Shown here: positions 54,781 to 64,000 of the stretch, in pieces
How positions within the stretch are numbered: the stretch's first letter is position 1
Layout: each line of letters starts with the position of its first letter
From: CAVPJW01 sp963705525
Lineage (GTDB): Bacteria > Acidobacteriota > Vicinamibacteria > Vicinamibacterales > CAVPJW01
NCBI GenBank assembly: GCA_963705525.1
Contig: CAVPJW010000004.1
Span: 496,001-560,000 of the forward strand
Length of the DNA stretch: 64,000 bases
Reading direction: 5' to 3'
Translations under genes and position numbers: made by a program
The notes under the pieces: model-generated
What the model was told of the DNA's origin: nothing
Database searches by the model: none
The model's input: only the letters and a program-made list of their open reading frames with translations

Positions 54781-57700
54781 ATGACCCGTTTGCGTGTGGT
54801 TCGATGGTCGACTGTCTTGAGCTTGGTGGCGATATGCCTCTTTGCGCCGATTGGCGTCCAGACGCAGGGTGCCAGCGCGCCGATTCTGCTGGTCGTTAAC
54901 AGCGGATCTTCCAATCCCTACGGACCGTATCTCGCCGAGATTCTCAAGGCCGAGGGGATCAATTCGTTCAGCACGGTCGAGCTCTCAGCGATCACTCCAT
55001 CGACCCTGAACGCCGCACAAGTGGTGGTGTTGGCCGAAACGGCGCGTCAGGCGCGCGAGACCACGATGATCGAGAACTATGTCGCAGGCGGCGGCAGACT
55101 CGTCACGATGCGCCCGAGTGCGAGCCTCTACACAAGCCTGGGTGTGTCGGCCGGAGCCGGCGCAACGGCCGAAGGTTATGTCGGGATCGACACCGGCAGC
55201 GTGACGGGTGATGGTTTCACTGCGGTGACGCTTCCCTTCCATGGAACGGCTGACCACTACGACCTGACACCTGGAGCATCCGCGGTCGCTCAGTTGTACG
55301 GCGGGCAGAGCACGCCGGCTGGATTTCCCGCCGTGGTGCGCTTCGGGAACACCGCGACCTGGTCCTACGACCTTGCGCGCTCAGTCGTTTATGCGCGACA
55401 GGGCAACCCCGCTAATGCGGGCGTCGATCAGGATGGACTTCCCCCGCTCAGAACCAACGACGTGTTCTACAACGCCATCGATCTGGACCGCGTGAGTATC
55501 CCGCACGCTGACGTGCAGATGCGTCTGTTCTCTCGGATCCTCACCGATCTGTTGTCCGATGCGATGCCGGTCCCCCGTCTGTGGTATTTCCCCGGGACGG
55601 CCCGGACATTGATGGTCCTGACGGGCGACTCGCACACGTTCGACCAGAACGCGCATCAGGCTCTCATTTCGAGCGTCGAGGCTCATGGCGGGCGGATCGC
55701 GATCTACTTCGCGCGATTCGTGCCCTATCCGGCAGCCGGAATAGCGCAGTGGAGGCAGAACGGTCACGAGGTCGGCCTGCATCCCTACGCCCAGGCCGAC
55801 AATCAGAATCTCCAGGCGGGCTTCGTCGCCGGCGAAAACTGGTTCGCGGTTCAGGGCTGGGGAGCGCCGAGCCGCACGGTGCGCAACCACCAGATTGCCT
55901 GGGAAGGGTGGGTGGACGCTGCGCAGGTCGCCGTCAATCACGGCATGGGGCTCGACGACTCGTTCTACACATGGGGACCGCCGGTGATGTACCAGAACGG
56001 CACCCAGGCGCATGGCTATATCAACGGCAGCGGCCTGCCGATGCGTTTCATCAACCAGTCTGGCCAGATCATCCCGCTGTATCAGCAGGTGACCTCGCTC
56101 GTCGACGAACAACTGGTCGTAGGGAGACTATTCGGAGCATTTGTCCTCGAGCGCCGCGCTGGCCGTGTCACACCAACTCATCGACGACAGCCAGGCGGGA
56201 GGCTACTCCGCCATTGCGACACAGTTCCACGTGGACTACTACACGTTCGGCGGGGTCCAGCCCTGGGTTGACGGGACCATGGCTTACGCGCAGAGCCTCG
56301 GGATCCCGATGTGGACGCCGGAGCACTGGCTGAACTACAACGAGTCGCGCGCGGCGACGCAGATCTCGGGGCTGTCGTGGGCGCCTGCAGCGAGAGAGCT
56401 GACCTTCACGGTCAGCGTGCCGTCGGGAAACGATGCTCTGTCGTTCATGCTGCCCAAGGTCTATGACGGGTTCGCTTTGACGGGCGTCACCGTGAATGGG
56501 TCCGCCGTTGCAGTGACAGAACGGGTGATCAACGGACGCGCGAGCCAGTTCTTCGATGTGTCATCGGGCACACAGACCGTCGTCGCCGCGTACACAACCG
56601 AGTTCGACAATCCTCCGAATGCCGTCGACGATGGAGCGATCACCAACCAGGGTTCGGCCGTCACCATCCCCGTTCTGGCGAATGATTCCGATCTGGACAA
56701 CGATCCTCTGATCGTCAGCGGCGTGACCAACGGCACCAGCGGATCCGTCGTCGTGAATCCGGATAACAGCATCACCTACACGCCGACTCCGGGAACCTGC
56801 GGTTCAGACTCATTCACCTACACCATCAGCGACGGTAGGGGCGGCACGGATACGGCAGCGGTGTCCGTCTCCGTGGTCTGCTTGACGGCGACCCTGACTC
56901 ACACGACCACTTCGGACTTCAGCACTGCGTGCGCGGTTCCGGCGGGTACGATCGTGACGCAATCCGGCGATGGCGAGGTACAACTGGCGGGCAGCTTCGA
57001 AGACGATTATCTGGCAGCGTCGCTCGACCTGGCGAAATGGACCTCCGGAACGTGGAGCGGGGGGACCTACACTCCTTCGATCAACGGAGGCATTCTGTCG
57101 GTGGCGGGCGCCAACGGAGCCTGGGTACGGTCTGCGACGACCAAGACCGTCGGCACATTGCAGGCCACCGCGCAATTCACGGGCGCACCGTGGGAGCACG
57201 TTGGCTGGGCTGGCCTCGACTTCGCTGACAATCGTTATCTGATCTTCAGCACGTTCAACAGCACGACGCATCTCTACGCACGAAGCAACGGCGGGACTGG
57301 AGAACAGACCACAGACCTTGGCGCGCTGCCGAGCGGGTTCCACTCGTACCAGATTGCTCGCACCAACCTGTCACCCACGAGCGACCAGATCAGCTACTAC
57401 ATCGATGGCGTGCTTCGCGTGCAGCACACCGTGCCGACGCTGCCGGCGTTGTATATCTATCAGTCGCACAATGGTGGCGCGTCTCCGGCGCTCGACGTCG
57501 ACCGGATCACCGTTTTCCCGGACTACCTTGCCAGCGGCACGTTCCAAGGCTGCACGATGGATGCGCAGCAGGCGGTCACGTGGGGTGCGGCTTCCTGGGT
57601 TGCCTCCACGCCTGCGGGGACGAGTCTCCAGGTGCTTACTCGCACGTCCACGGATGCCTCAAATTGGAGCGCGTGGTCTTCGCCTCTCACGGTGAGCGGC

Positions 57701-60199
57701 GAGAACATCTCGAGCCCTGCCGGCAGATACCTCCAGTACTCGCTCGAACTTGCCACCACCTCGACGCCTTCGACGCCCGTCGTGCAATCCATCTCGATCG
57801 GTTACGCAGGAAGCGGTATACAGGCGCCGACCATGTCGATCAGCGACGCCACCGTGACAGAGGGCGATTCAGGCGCGCTCAACGCGGTGTTCGATGTCAC
57901 GCTGTCGGCCGCGACCGGAAATACCGTGACCGTAAACTATGCCACCGGCGGTGGCACTGCCACTGCCGGCTCGGACTACACGAGCACGAATTCAACCCTG
58001 GTCTTCCCGCCCGGAGCGACGAGCAGAACGATCGCCGTGCCCGTTCTGGGTGACGCACTCGACGAGCCAGACGAAACGTTTTTCGTAAACCTCAGCGGGG
58101 CGCTGAATGCGACGCTCGCCGACAGTCAAGCCCAGGCGACCATCATCGACAACGAGGCGACGCCCTCACTGTCCATCAATGACGTCACCATAACCGAAGG
58201 TAACAGTGGCAGTGCGAATGCAGTGTTCACCGTGAGTCTGTCGCCGGCCAGCTCCCAGGTCGTCACCGTCGACTATGCAAGCGCAAACGGTACGGCGGCC
58301 GCCGGAACCGATTACACGGGTGTCTCGGGGAGTCTGACATTTTCATCTGGCTCGACCAGCCAGACGATCAGTGTGCCCGTACTCGGCGACACGCTTGACG
58401 AGCCCAACAGAACGTTCCTGATGAACCTGAGCAATGCGGCGAACGCTACGGTCGCCGACGATCAGGGGCAGGGCACGATCGTGGACGACGATGCTACGCC
58501 CACGATGAGCATCAATGACGTGACGATGACCGAAGGCAACAGCGGCAGTGTCGATGCGGTCTTCACCGTGAGCCTGTCGGCCGCCAGCGGCCAGGTGGTC
58601 ACCGTGAATTACGCCACCGCCAACGGCTCCGCAACCGTCGGCTCGGATTACACCGGAACCGTGGGCACGCCGACGTTGACGTTCCCGGCTGGCTCGGTGA
58701 ATCAGACGATCGTCGTGCCGATCCTGGGCGACACGGTCGATGAGCCTAACGAAACCTTCGTCGTCAACCTGAGCGCTGCGGCCAATTCCATCATCACCGA
58801 CAGCCAAGGCCAGGGCACCATCATCAACGATGATCTTCCCTCGCTGACCATTGGCGACGTCAGCGTGACGGAGGGTAACAGTGGCGGCGTCAGCGCGGTC
58901 TTTACCGTCAGTCTGTCATCGGTCGCCTCACAGGTCGTCACGGTCAAGTACGCCACGGCAAACGGCACTGCAACGGCCGGTGCGGACTACACAGGCACAT
59001 CCGGCACGCCGACATTGACCTTCCCGATCGGCTCGACTACTCAGACGATAAACGTTCCGATCCTGGGTGATACGCTCAACGAGGCCAACGAAACCTTCTT
59101 CGTGAACCTGAGCACGCCTGTGAATGCCAGCATCGCCGACAGCCAGGGTCAGGGCACGATCATCGACAATGACCCCGCACCCTCGCTGGCAATCAACGAC
59201 GTGACGGTAACAGAGGGCAACTCCGGCAGCATCAATGCGAACTTCACGGTCACTTTGTCGGTGGCGAGCGGCCAAGCGGTGACGGTCAACTACGTGACCG
59301 CCAACGGCACGGCGACGGCCGGCGCGGACTACACGGGCACCGTCGGCACGCCGACGCTGACCTTCCCGGCCGGTTCGACCAGCCGGACCATCACCGTCCC
59401 GGTCCTCGGCGACACGCTCGATGAGCCCAACGAGACCTTCGTCGTGAACCTGAGCGGCGCCGTCAATGCCACCGTGGCCGATGCCCAGGGCCAGGGCACG
59501 ATTACGGACAACGATGCCACGCCCTCACTCACCATCAACAACGTCACGGTGACGGAGGGTAATACCGGAAGCGTCAACGCGACCTTTACGGTGGCACTCT
59601 CGGCGGCCAGCGGGCAGATCGTGAGTGTGAACTATGCGACGGCCAACGGCACGGCTGTGGCCCCGGCGGACTACACGGCTCAGAGCGGTACGGTGAATTT
59701 CCCGGCTGGCTCAACCAGTCAGACCGTTTCGATCGCTGTTTTGGGAGACACTCTGGACGAGGTGAACGAGACCTTCGTCGTCAACCTCAGCGCCGCGGCA
59801 AATGCCACGATCTCCGACAGTCAGGGTCTCGCCACGATCAGCGACAACGATCCGCTCCCCAGCCTTACCATCAACAATGCGAGCGTCACCGAGGGAAATA
59901 GCGGCACAAAAACCATGGTCTTCACTGTGACGCTCGCGCCCGTCAGTGGCAGAACCGTGCAGGTGAACTACGCTTCGCAGAGCAACACCGCAACGAGCAG
60001 CGGGACGCTGGCGGACTTTGTCGCCACCTCGGGCACACTGACGTTCAACCCCGGCACCACCACGAGGACAATTTCGGTTCAGATTGTCGGCGACACGCGC
60101 GTCGAGGCGAACGAATACCTGCTGATCAACCTGTCCGGCGCGTCCAACGCCGGGGTCGCAGACAGTCAGGGCATCGGAGCGATTCTGAACGACGATTAG
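54781..60199 (+). pseudogene. Giant secreted deacetylase-like/Calx-beta surface protein, one frameshift
   Basis: The first frame encodes a signal peptide (1-30), a class-I-amidotransferase-like region and a NodB/deacetylase-like domain with LTGDSHTFD (Asp283), GHEVGLHP (His329, His334) and GMGLDDSFYTWG. At 56117-56123 a GGG run shifts the frame. Dropping one G continues as GDYSEHLSSSAALAVSHQ, with a cadherin-like module (VLANDSDLDNDPLIV), a LamG-like domain (about 56985-57530) and seven Calx-beta repeats. Repaired, it is about 1805 residues. It is co-directional with the radical SAM and GT2 genes, 20 bp after the former. The shift is probably an assembly or sequencing error but could be phase variation. 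Confidence 0.85.
57823..60199 (+). repeat. Seven tandem Calx-beta coding repeats
   Basis: Repeats begin near 57830, 58160, 58495, 58835, 59176, 59519 and 59855, spaced about 330-345 bp. Each starts with SxxINDVTVTEGNSGS-like residues followed by FTVSLS and ends with an E(T/S)F(V/F)VNLS segment and TIIDND. Calx-beta folds bind Ca2+ and act as rigid stalks in adhesins. Copies 3, 5 and 6 are most alike in DNA. Confidence 0.9.
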
Positions 60200-60237
60200 T
60201 AACGGCGGAAGTTGTGGGCCGCTGAAGCCTTGGCAGG

Positions 60238-62481
60238 TTATTTGGCGGCCTGACCGACACCAAACGACTGGCCGGCCACCTGAATGGTCCCGCCCCGCTG
60301 ATTCGTGGTCGGGTTCGCCTGGACCGAGTAGGTCACGGTACCCTTCCCGACCTTGCCGCTTCCACCGGACGTCACTGCGATCCATGGAGTCTGGCTGACC
60401 GCCTGCCACGCGCAGCCGGCAGACGTCGTGACACCGAACGATCCGTTTCCGCCAGAGGATCCGAAGAGCTGATAGGTTGGCGAAATGCTGTAACTGCAGG
60501 AGGTGGTGCCAGCCTGAGAGACCGTCAAGACCTTGCCCGCAACGGTAAGGGTGCCGGTGCGGGCCGCTGAAGCATTCGCCGAGACCGTGTAACCGACCGA
60601 GCCGTTGCCGGTGCCGGTTGAACCACTCGTCATCGAAATCCAGGCCGCATTGCTCGTCGCCGTCCAGACGCAGCCCGGCGTCGCAGTAACGGTCACCGAT
60701 CCGTTCCCACCGGAGATCCCGAATGCTTGACTGTTCGGCGCAATGCTGTAACTGCAGGTGCCAGCCTGAGAGACGGTCAAGACCTTGCCGGCAATGGTGA
60801 GGGTGCCGGTCCGAGGCGCTGAAGTATTCGCTGAGACCGTGTAGCCGACCGAGCCGTTGCCGGTGCCGGTTGAACCACTCGTCATCGAAATCCAGGCCGC
60901 ATTGCTCGTCGCCGTCCAGACGCAGCCCGGCGTCGCAGTAACGGTCACCGATCCGTTCCCACCGGAGATCCCGAATGCTTGACTGTTCGGCGCGATGCTG
61001 TACGTGCAGGACGGCATCGTGGCTGGATAAGAGACCAGTGCACCGAACTTGAATCGCCGGATCGAATAGAAGGGCGTGTCAATGGTGACCGACGACGCCT
61101 TGTGGAACCCATCATTGAAATTCACGCCGCCGATGTTCCCGACGTTGTAGGTGCTATCGATGACATTCGGGTGCCACGTTCCTGCGCTTGCGTCGTAGTA
61201 GCTCGCGCGAACGGCAAGACCGACCGTCGTCACCTGCTCCCACCGGACGCGAATGATATCTCCCGGTTCCGGTATCTCTGTTCCGCCAATTGACGCCGAA
61301 GGCATCGGCCAGCGCTCGAGGATGTGCGGTCCTATTCCATCCCACGCCTCGAGCACCAGGTCGACCTGCCCGCCGCCGTTCGCGAGCGGGATGACTTCCA
61401 GGTTCTGCTCCCGGTTGATTTCCTTACGAAAACCCACCATCGGACCGAAGTAACCATTCGGCTGTCTGGGAGGTGTACCCTTGGGCCAATCCACTTCGAT
61501 TTCCGCCCACCCGCTTGTGAGATCGGGCACCTTGTCCATGTTGCGGCCCGACTGCACCCTGTGTGTATTGGAATACAACCCGCGCACAGGATCGAGGCGC
61601 AAGTCGTTCGACCACGTCGTCCAGTCGATCTGCCACATCAGTCCACCGCTCGTTCGATAGTCCTGCTCTCTCACGTTCGCGACGGCTCGAACGTCGGGCC
61701 CGGTTGGAAAGTCGTTGGGTTCCCCGGGACGCGACTGGCCCAGGGTACCCCAGTCGTCGAGGAATACTTCGAGCGGGTCAGGGCTGTTCGTGTCGAGCAC
61801 ACCCATCGCCACCCGGTCGTACGTTTCACCCTGCATTCTTCCCTGGTGGTACCAGCCGTAAAAGCGGCCGTCGATCAGGAAGGCAAACGCGCGCTTGACG
61901 CCGGGGCCGTGCTGAGTGTGAAGGCCCACTTCGAGCGTGAACCAGCGATCCTGAGGAATCGCGACCTGAACGTTGAACTCGACTCGGCCGTTGTCAAAAT
62001 CCTGATGTCCGACCGCGTAAAGGGCACCACCCTGCTTGACGCGCAGGAACCACCCGTAGGTGTTGGGAGAAGAAGGCCAGAAGCCCGCAATTGTCAGGTA
62101 TTCGGACGAGCCAAGCTTGGCGACGGTGGTGGCCGGCACGTAGATGCTCGCGCGCTGCCACACCCAGGTGCCGGGTCGTTCCTGCCAGGAATGAGATCCC
62201 GCCGCGTCACTGAAATTCGAGCGAATTTGCGCGCGGCTCCCGCTGCCGCTGGTGGCGGTCCTGACGGCAAAGGCGCCGGTCGATACGTGCGCAGCACTCT
62301 GAGCAACCTGCGCCCCGCCGCCCGACGATTCAGCGGTCACCTGCCAGGAATTCGATGCGCCCTCAAATGTCTCGAGGACTGGGCTGGCTGCACCCACCCG
62401 GCTCTTGGGCAAGAAAACAATTGCACCGACAAGTGCAACGAGCGACAGTCGAACAAACCTACGCATGTTCTGCTCGCTCAA
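60238..62481 (-). CDS. Secreted jelly-roll protein with three BACON domains
   Basis: 747 residues from TTG 62481 (AAGGG 8 bases upstream; ATG 62466 possible). A signal peptide (LSLVALVGAIVFLPKSRVGA) precedes a concanavalin-like beta jelly roll (about residues 35-230: RTATSGSGSRAQIRSNF, FTLEVGLHTQHGPG, VFLDDWGTLG) like those of polysaccharide lyases, then a second beta domain. Three BACON modules (CSYSIAPNSQAFGISGGNGS twice, CSYSISPTYQLFG) end it. The role is probably binding or cleaving an extracellular polysaccharide; no catalytic residues were identified. It converges on the Calx-beta gene. Confidence 0.78.
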   Translation of the reverse strand: MSEQNMRRFVRLSLVALVGAIVFLPKSRVGAASPVLETFEGASNSWQVTAESSGGGAQVAQSAAHVSTGAFAVRTATSGSGSRAQIRSNFSDAAGSHSWQERPGTWVWQRASIYVPATTVAKLGSSEYLTIAGFWPSSPNTYGWFLRVKQGGALYAVGHQDFDNGRVEFNVQVAIPQDRWFTLEVGLHTQHGPGVKRAFAFLIDGRFYGWYHQGRMQGETYDRVAMGVLDTNSPDPLEVFLDDWGTLGQSRPGEPNDFPTGPDVRAVANVREQDYRTSGGLMWQIDWTTWSNDLRLDPVRGLYSNTHRVQSGRNMDKVPDLTSGWAEIEVDWPKGTPPRQPNGYFGPMVGFRKEINREQNLEVIPLANGGGQVDLVLEAWDGIGPHILERWPMPSASIGGTEIPEPGDIIRVRWEQVTTVGLAVRASYYDASAGTWHPNVIDSTYNVGNIGGVNFNDGFHKASSVTIDTPFYSIRRFKFGALVSYPATMPSCTYSIAPNSQAFGISGGNGSVTVTATPGCVWTATSNAAWISMTSGSTGTGNGSVGYTVSANTSAPRTGTLTIAGKVLTVSQAGTCSYSIAPNSQAFGISGGNGSVTVTATPGCVWTATSNAAWISMTSGSTGTGNGSVGYTVSANASAARTGTLTVAGKVLTVSQAGTTSCSYSISPTYQLFGSSGGNGSFGVTTSAGCAWQAVSQTPWIAVTSGGSGKVGKGTVTYSVQANPTTNQRGGTIQVAGQSFGVGQAAK
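60593..60993. repeat. Direct repeat of 252 bp in BACON-coding DNA
   Basis: 149 bp at 60593-60741 recur identically at 60845-60993, a period of 252 bp (84 codons), in frame with one BACON domain. Even silent positions match, so the duplication is recent or is kept uniform by gene conversion. Confidence 0.9.
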
Positions 62482-62909
62482 TTGCGTCGCCCTTCACGAG
62501 GACCTCGATTCCGGCGGGCCAGGGCAGACTGCGCCGTGTGAATAGTGCCCCCACGGCTGCATCTGAAAGCTCGAGACCACCTCAGCCGTAGTCCTTGATT
62601 ATAGCGCCGCACCCTTCGCGAACTGCCTGGCCCGATGAGTGCTGCGGCTGATAGTCGGGGTCTGTTCGACCCATCGCCAGGATCGCTGGATCTTCGCCCT
62701 GGGCTTCGCTTCCGTGCGAGACCGGACGCACTCGCTCCAACCGTAATTGAGACAGCCGATTACAGACTCAGGAGGGTTGCCGCTAGAAGACCGCCTGCAC
62801 GAAACCGCGGGCATGACGCGGTTTCGTGCAGACCGGATGTCAGGAAGGAGTAGGTGTGGTCGAGCCAACGCTGCGCAGGCGCAGCTCGATGCGGACCGCG
62901 AACGTCTTC
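62482..62909. other. 428-bp intergenic region between two minus-strand surface genes
   Basis: No gene was found. It contains the hairpin at 62795-62831 and, on the minus strand, should hold the promoter of the jelly-roll gene. A short frame at 62599-62868 lacks any recognisable feature. Confidence 0.5.
62795..62831 (-). terminator. Terminator-like hairpin after the His-rich protein gene
   Basis: A perfect 15-bp inverted repeat (CTGCACGAAACCGCG / CGCGGTTTCGTGCAG) with a 7-base loop lies 78 bp downstream of the minus-strand stop at 62910. Some T residues follow on that strand but there is no clean T-run, so it may instead be a processing or regulatory hairpin. Confidence 0.5.
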
Positions 62910-64000
62910 CTAGTTCGGCGCGTGGACACCGCTGCCACCGTAGTTTCGATCTTTGCCAACGGCAATCGATTCATAGGGATACTCGCGACCATTCGCATTG
63001 ATGAAGCCCGAATCGGTGCGGCGCCTGTTGTTCACCGACGCGATGAACTGTCGAATCGAACCCGCGAAGGCCGTCGCACTTGCCTGCGCGCCATACGGGG
63101 TCGTGTACCAAGTCGTCGCTCCACCGGCGTTTTCGATCGTGGTGTTGTTGAAATAGAACTCGCGGTGGACGCCATTGAACGGCGACCGCGGATCGTCGTA
63201 CGAAATGGGTGTCGTGATCTTGCCGAAATTGGTCGCCGAGTCGCATTCATTGCCTCGCGCCCGCTCCGAGCCACCGCTTTCCGACATCCAGCACACATTG
63301 ATCGAGCGGCCTACACCGTCCGTCTGTGATGAGTCGTAGAACCGGCTCGGTGAAAACACCGCAAAATGCGGATCGAAATACAGAATCTGTTTCCCTGCCG
63401 TCGTGTAGATGTAATTGCTGCTGATCCAATCCTCGTAGAGACCATTACTGAAGTCCGACCACTTGCCCGACGGCACAAGAATGTACTGCCGGACGCGGCC
63501 GATCGTCGGGATCGACCGCAGCCCCGCCCCGCTCGGGGAATTGGTCGGGCTGTACGGCCCCACGCCGATGAACTGGAACCCGCTCGCGACCGACCCTTCC
63601 GAGAACCCACCGGGCTGCCCAAACGCCACCATCTTGGTCACGATCACCTTGGAGCCGATGCCGCCCCCGGAAGCGTCGCGACACTGCATCGCGTAGACCA
63701 ACTCGTGAACGTTATTCGTGTACGCATCTTTACTGTGCGTCCCCTGGTGAGCCTTGAAGAAGAAGTCGCAGTAGACATCGACGTACCGCCGGTTGGTCGT
63801 CGAGCCAATCGACTCTGCCATGCGGACGTTGTTCTCCCACTCGACCTTGTGTCCGACGTGGTCCTCGTGGCGCATGCCCATAGTCGAAGTGATGTTCCTC
63901 GCGGCGTTGTAGACGTCAAGTTGTTCGTTGCCGTAGCCGAACAGAACTCCGCCGTAGAGGGCTTTGATGTCCGCAAGCAGATTAGACCCGCTCGGATCGC
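62910..64000 (-). CDS. Secreted His-rich protein, paralogue of 44222-46012, cut by window edge
   Basis: About 363 residues, open to the right edge so the N-terminus is missing. It aligns without large gaps to the C-terminal domain of the protein at 44222: MGMRHEDHVGHKVEWENNVR, KAHQGTHSKDAYTNNVHEL, QCRDASGGGIGSKVIVTKM, GLYEDWISSNYIYTTAGKQ and RSPFNGVHREFYFNN, with the same end VGKDRNYGGSGVHAPN. All the His positions of the proposed metal site that fall in this part are kept. Sequence upstream reads DPSGSNLLADIKALYGGVLF as in the other copy. A signal peptide or BACON module cannot be seen here. Confidence 0.8.
   Translation of the reverse strand, partial: DPSGSNLLADIKALYGGVLFGYGNEQLDVYNAARNITSTMGMRHEDHVGHKVEWENNVRMAESIGSTTNRRYVDVYCDFFFKAHQGTHSKDAYTNNVHELVYAMQCRDASGGGIGSKVIVTKMVAFGQPGGFSEGSVASGFQFIGVGPYSPTNSPSGAGLRSIPTIGRVRQYILVPSGKWSDFSNGLYEDWISSNYIYTTAGKQILYFDPHFAVFSPSRFYDSSQTDGVGRSINVCWMSESGGSERARGNECDSATNFGKITTPISYDDPRSPFNGVHREFYFNNTTIENAGGATTWYTTPYGAQASATAFAGSIRQFIASVNNRRRTDSGFINANGREYPYESIAVGKDRNYGGSGVHAPN

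Noticed and set aside
62599..62868. 89-codon minus-strand open frame
   Set aside because: It runs across the strong hairpin and lacks any domain, so it is not likely to be translated.

Overview
The window is GC-rich, densely packed, has no tRNA, rRNA or CRISPR array, and reads as a chromosomal segment of an environmental bacterium. The gene style points to Acidobacteriota, most likely class Vicinamibacteria. The clues are many secreted S9, M28 and M4 peptidases, BACON and Calx-beta surface proteins, paired ATPase/permease exporters, an ECF sigma/anti-sigma/DUF4097 operon, and a Tes/Mss-like radical SAM enzyme. No ribosomal or other marker was available to fix the phylum, so this placement is inference.

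Layout. 1-7 kb: the first codons of an FAD oxidoreductase, a secreted S9 peptidase, a radical SAM protein resembling membrane-spanning-lipid synthases, FolE and a TPR protein. 7-13 kb (minus strand): a beta-oxidation/butanoate-type set (aldehyde dehydrogenase, two thiolases, an isopropylmalate/isocitrate-type dehydrogenase and 3-hydroxyacyl-CoA dehydrogenase). Three of these genes are broken by about ten one-base frameshifts, mostly in G/C runs. 13.3-16.9 kb: a receiver-like protein without its phospho-Asp, a PilZ protein, an M28 peptidase, a GGCT-like protein and a membrane-anchored protein. 17-22.5 kb: two ATPase+permease exporter pairs overlapping end to end, an HD protein and GltS. 24-31.5 kb: a tight minus-strand run deoA-nupC-pnp-cdd-mtnA-tsaD-yjbQ-NUDIX for nucleoside and methylthioribose salvage plus tRNA t6A synthesis. 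31.6-41 kb (plus strand): a HEAT-repeat protein and an HD-GYP protein sharing an N-terminal motif, an M4 peptidase with an outer-membrane barrel, an MGMT-family protein, and an ECF sigma factor with anti-sigma factor and DUF4097 protein behind a recognisable ECF promoter.

41.5-64 kb is the accessory part: an exopolysaccharide/surface-glycan locus. It holds a polysaccharide deacetylase, two GT-C-type membrane proteins, two GT4 glycosyltransferases, a hexapeptide acyltransferase, a GT2 glycosyltransferase and a B12-type radical SAM protein. It also encodes very large secreted proteins: a deacetylase-like/cadherin-like/LamG-like/seven-Calx-beta protein, a jelly-roll protein with three BACON domains, and two paralogous His-rich secreted proteins of unknown function flanking the locus (44.2-46.0 kb and 62.9 kb to the window edge). 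A plausible picture is glycan synthesis, modification and surface attachment, with the His-rich pair as the least explained component. No flippase, polymerase or export porin is in view.
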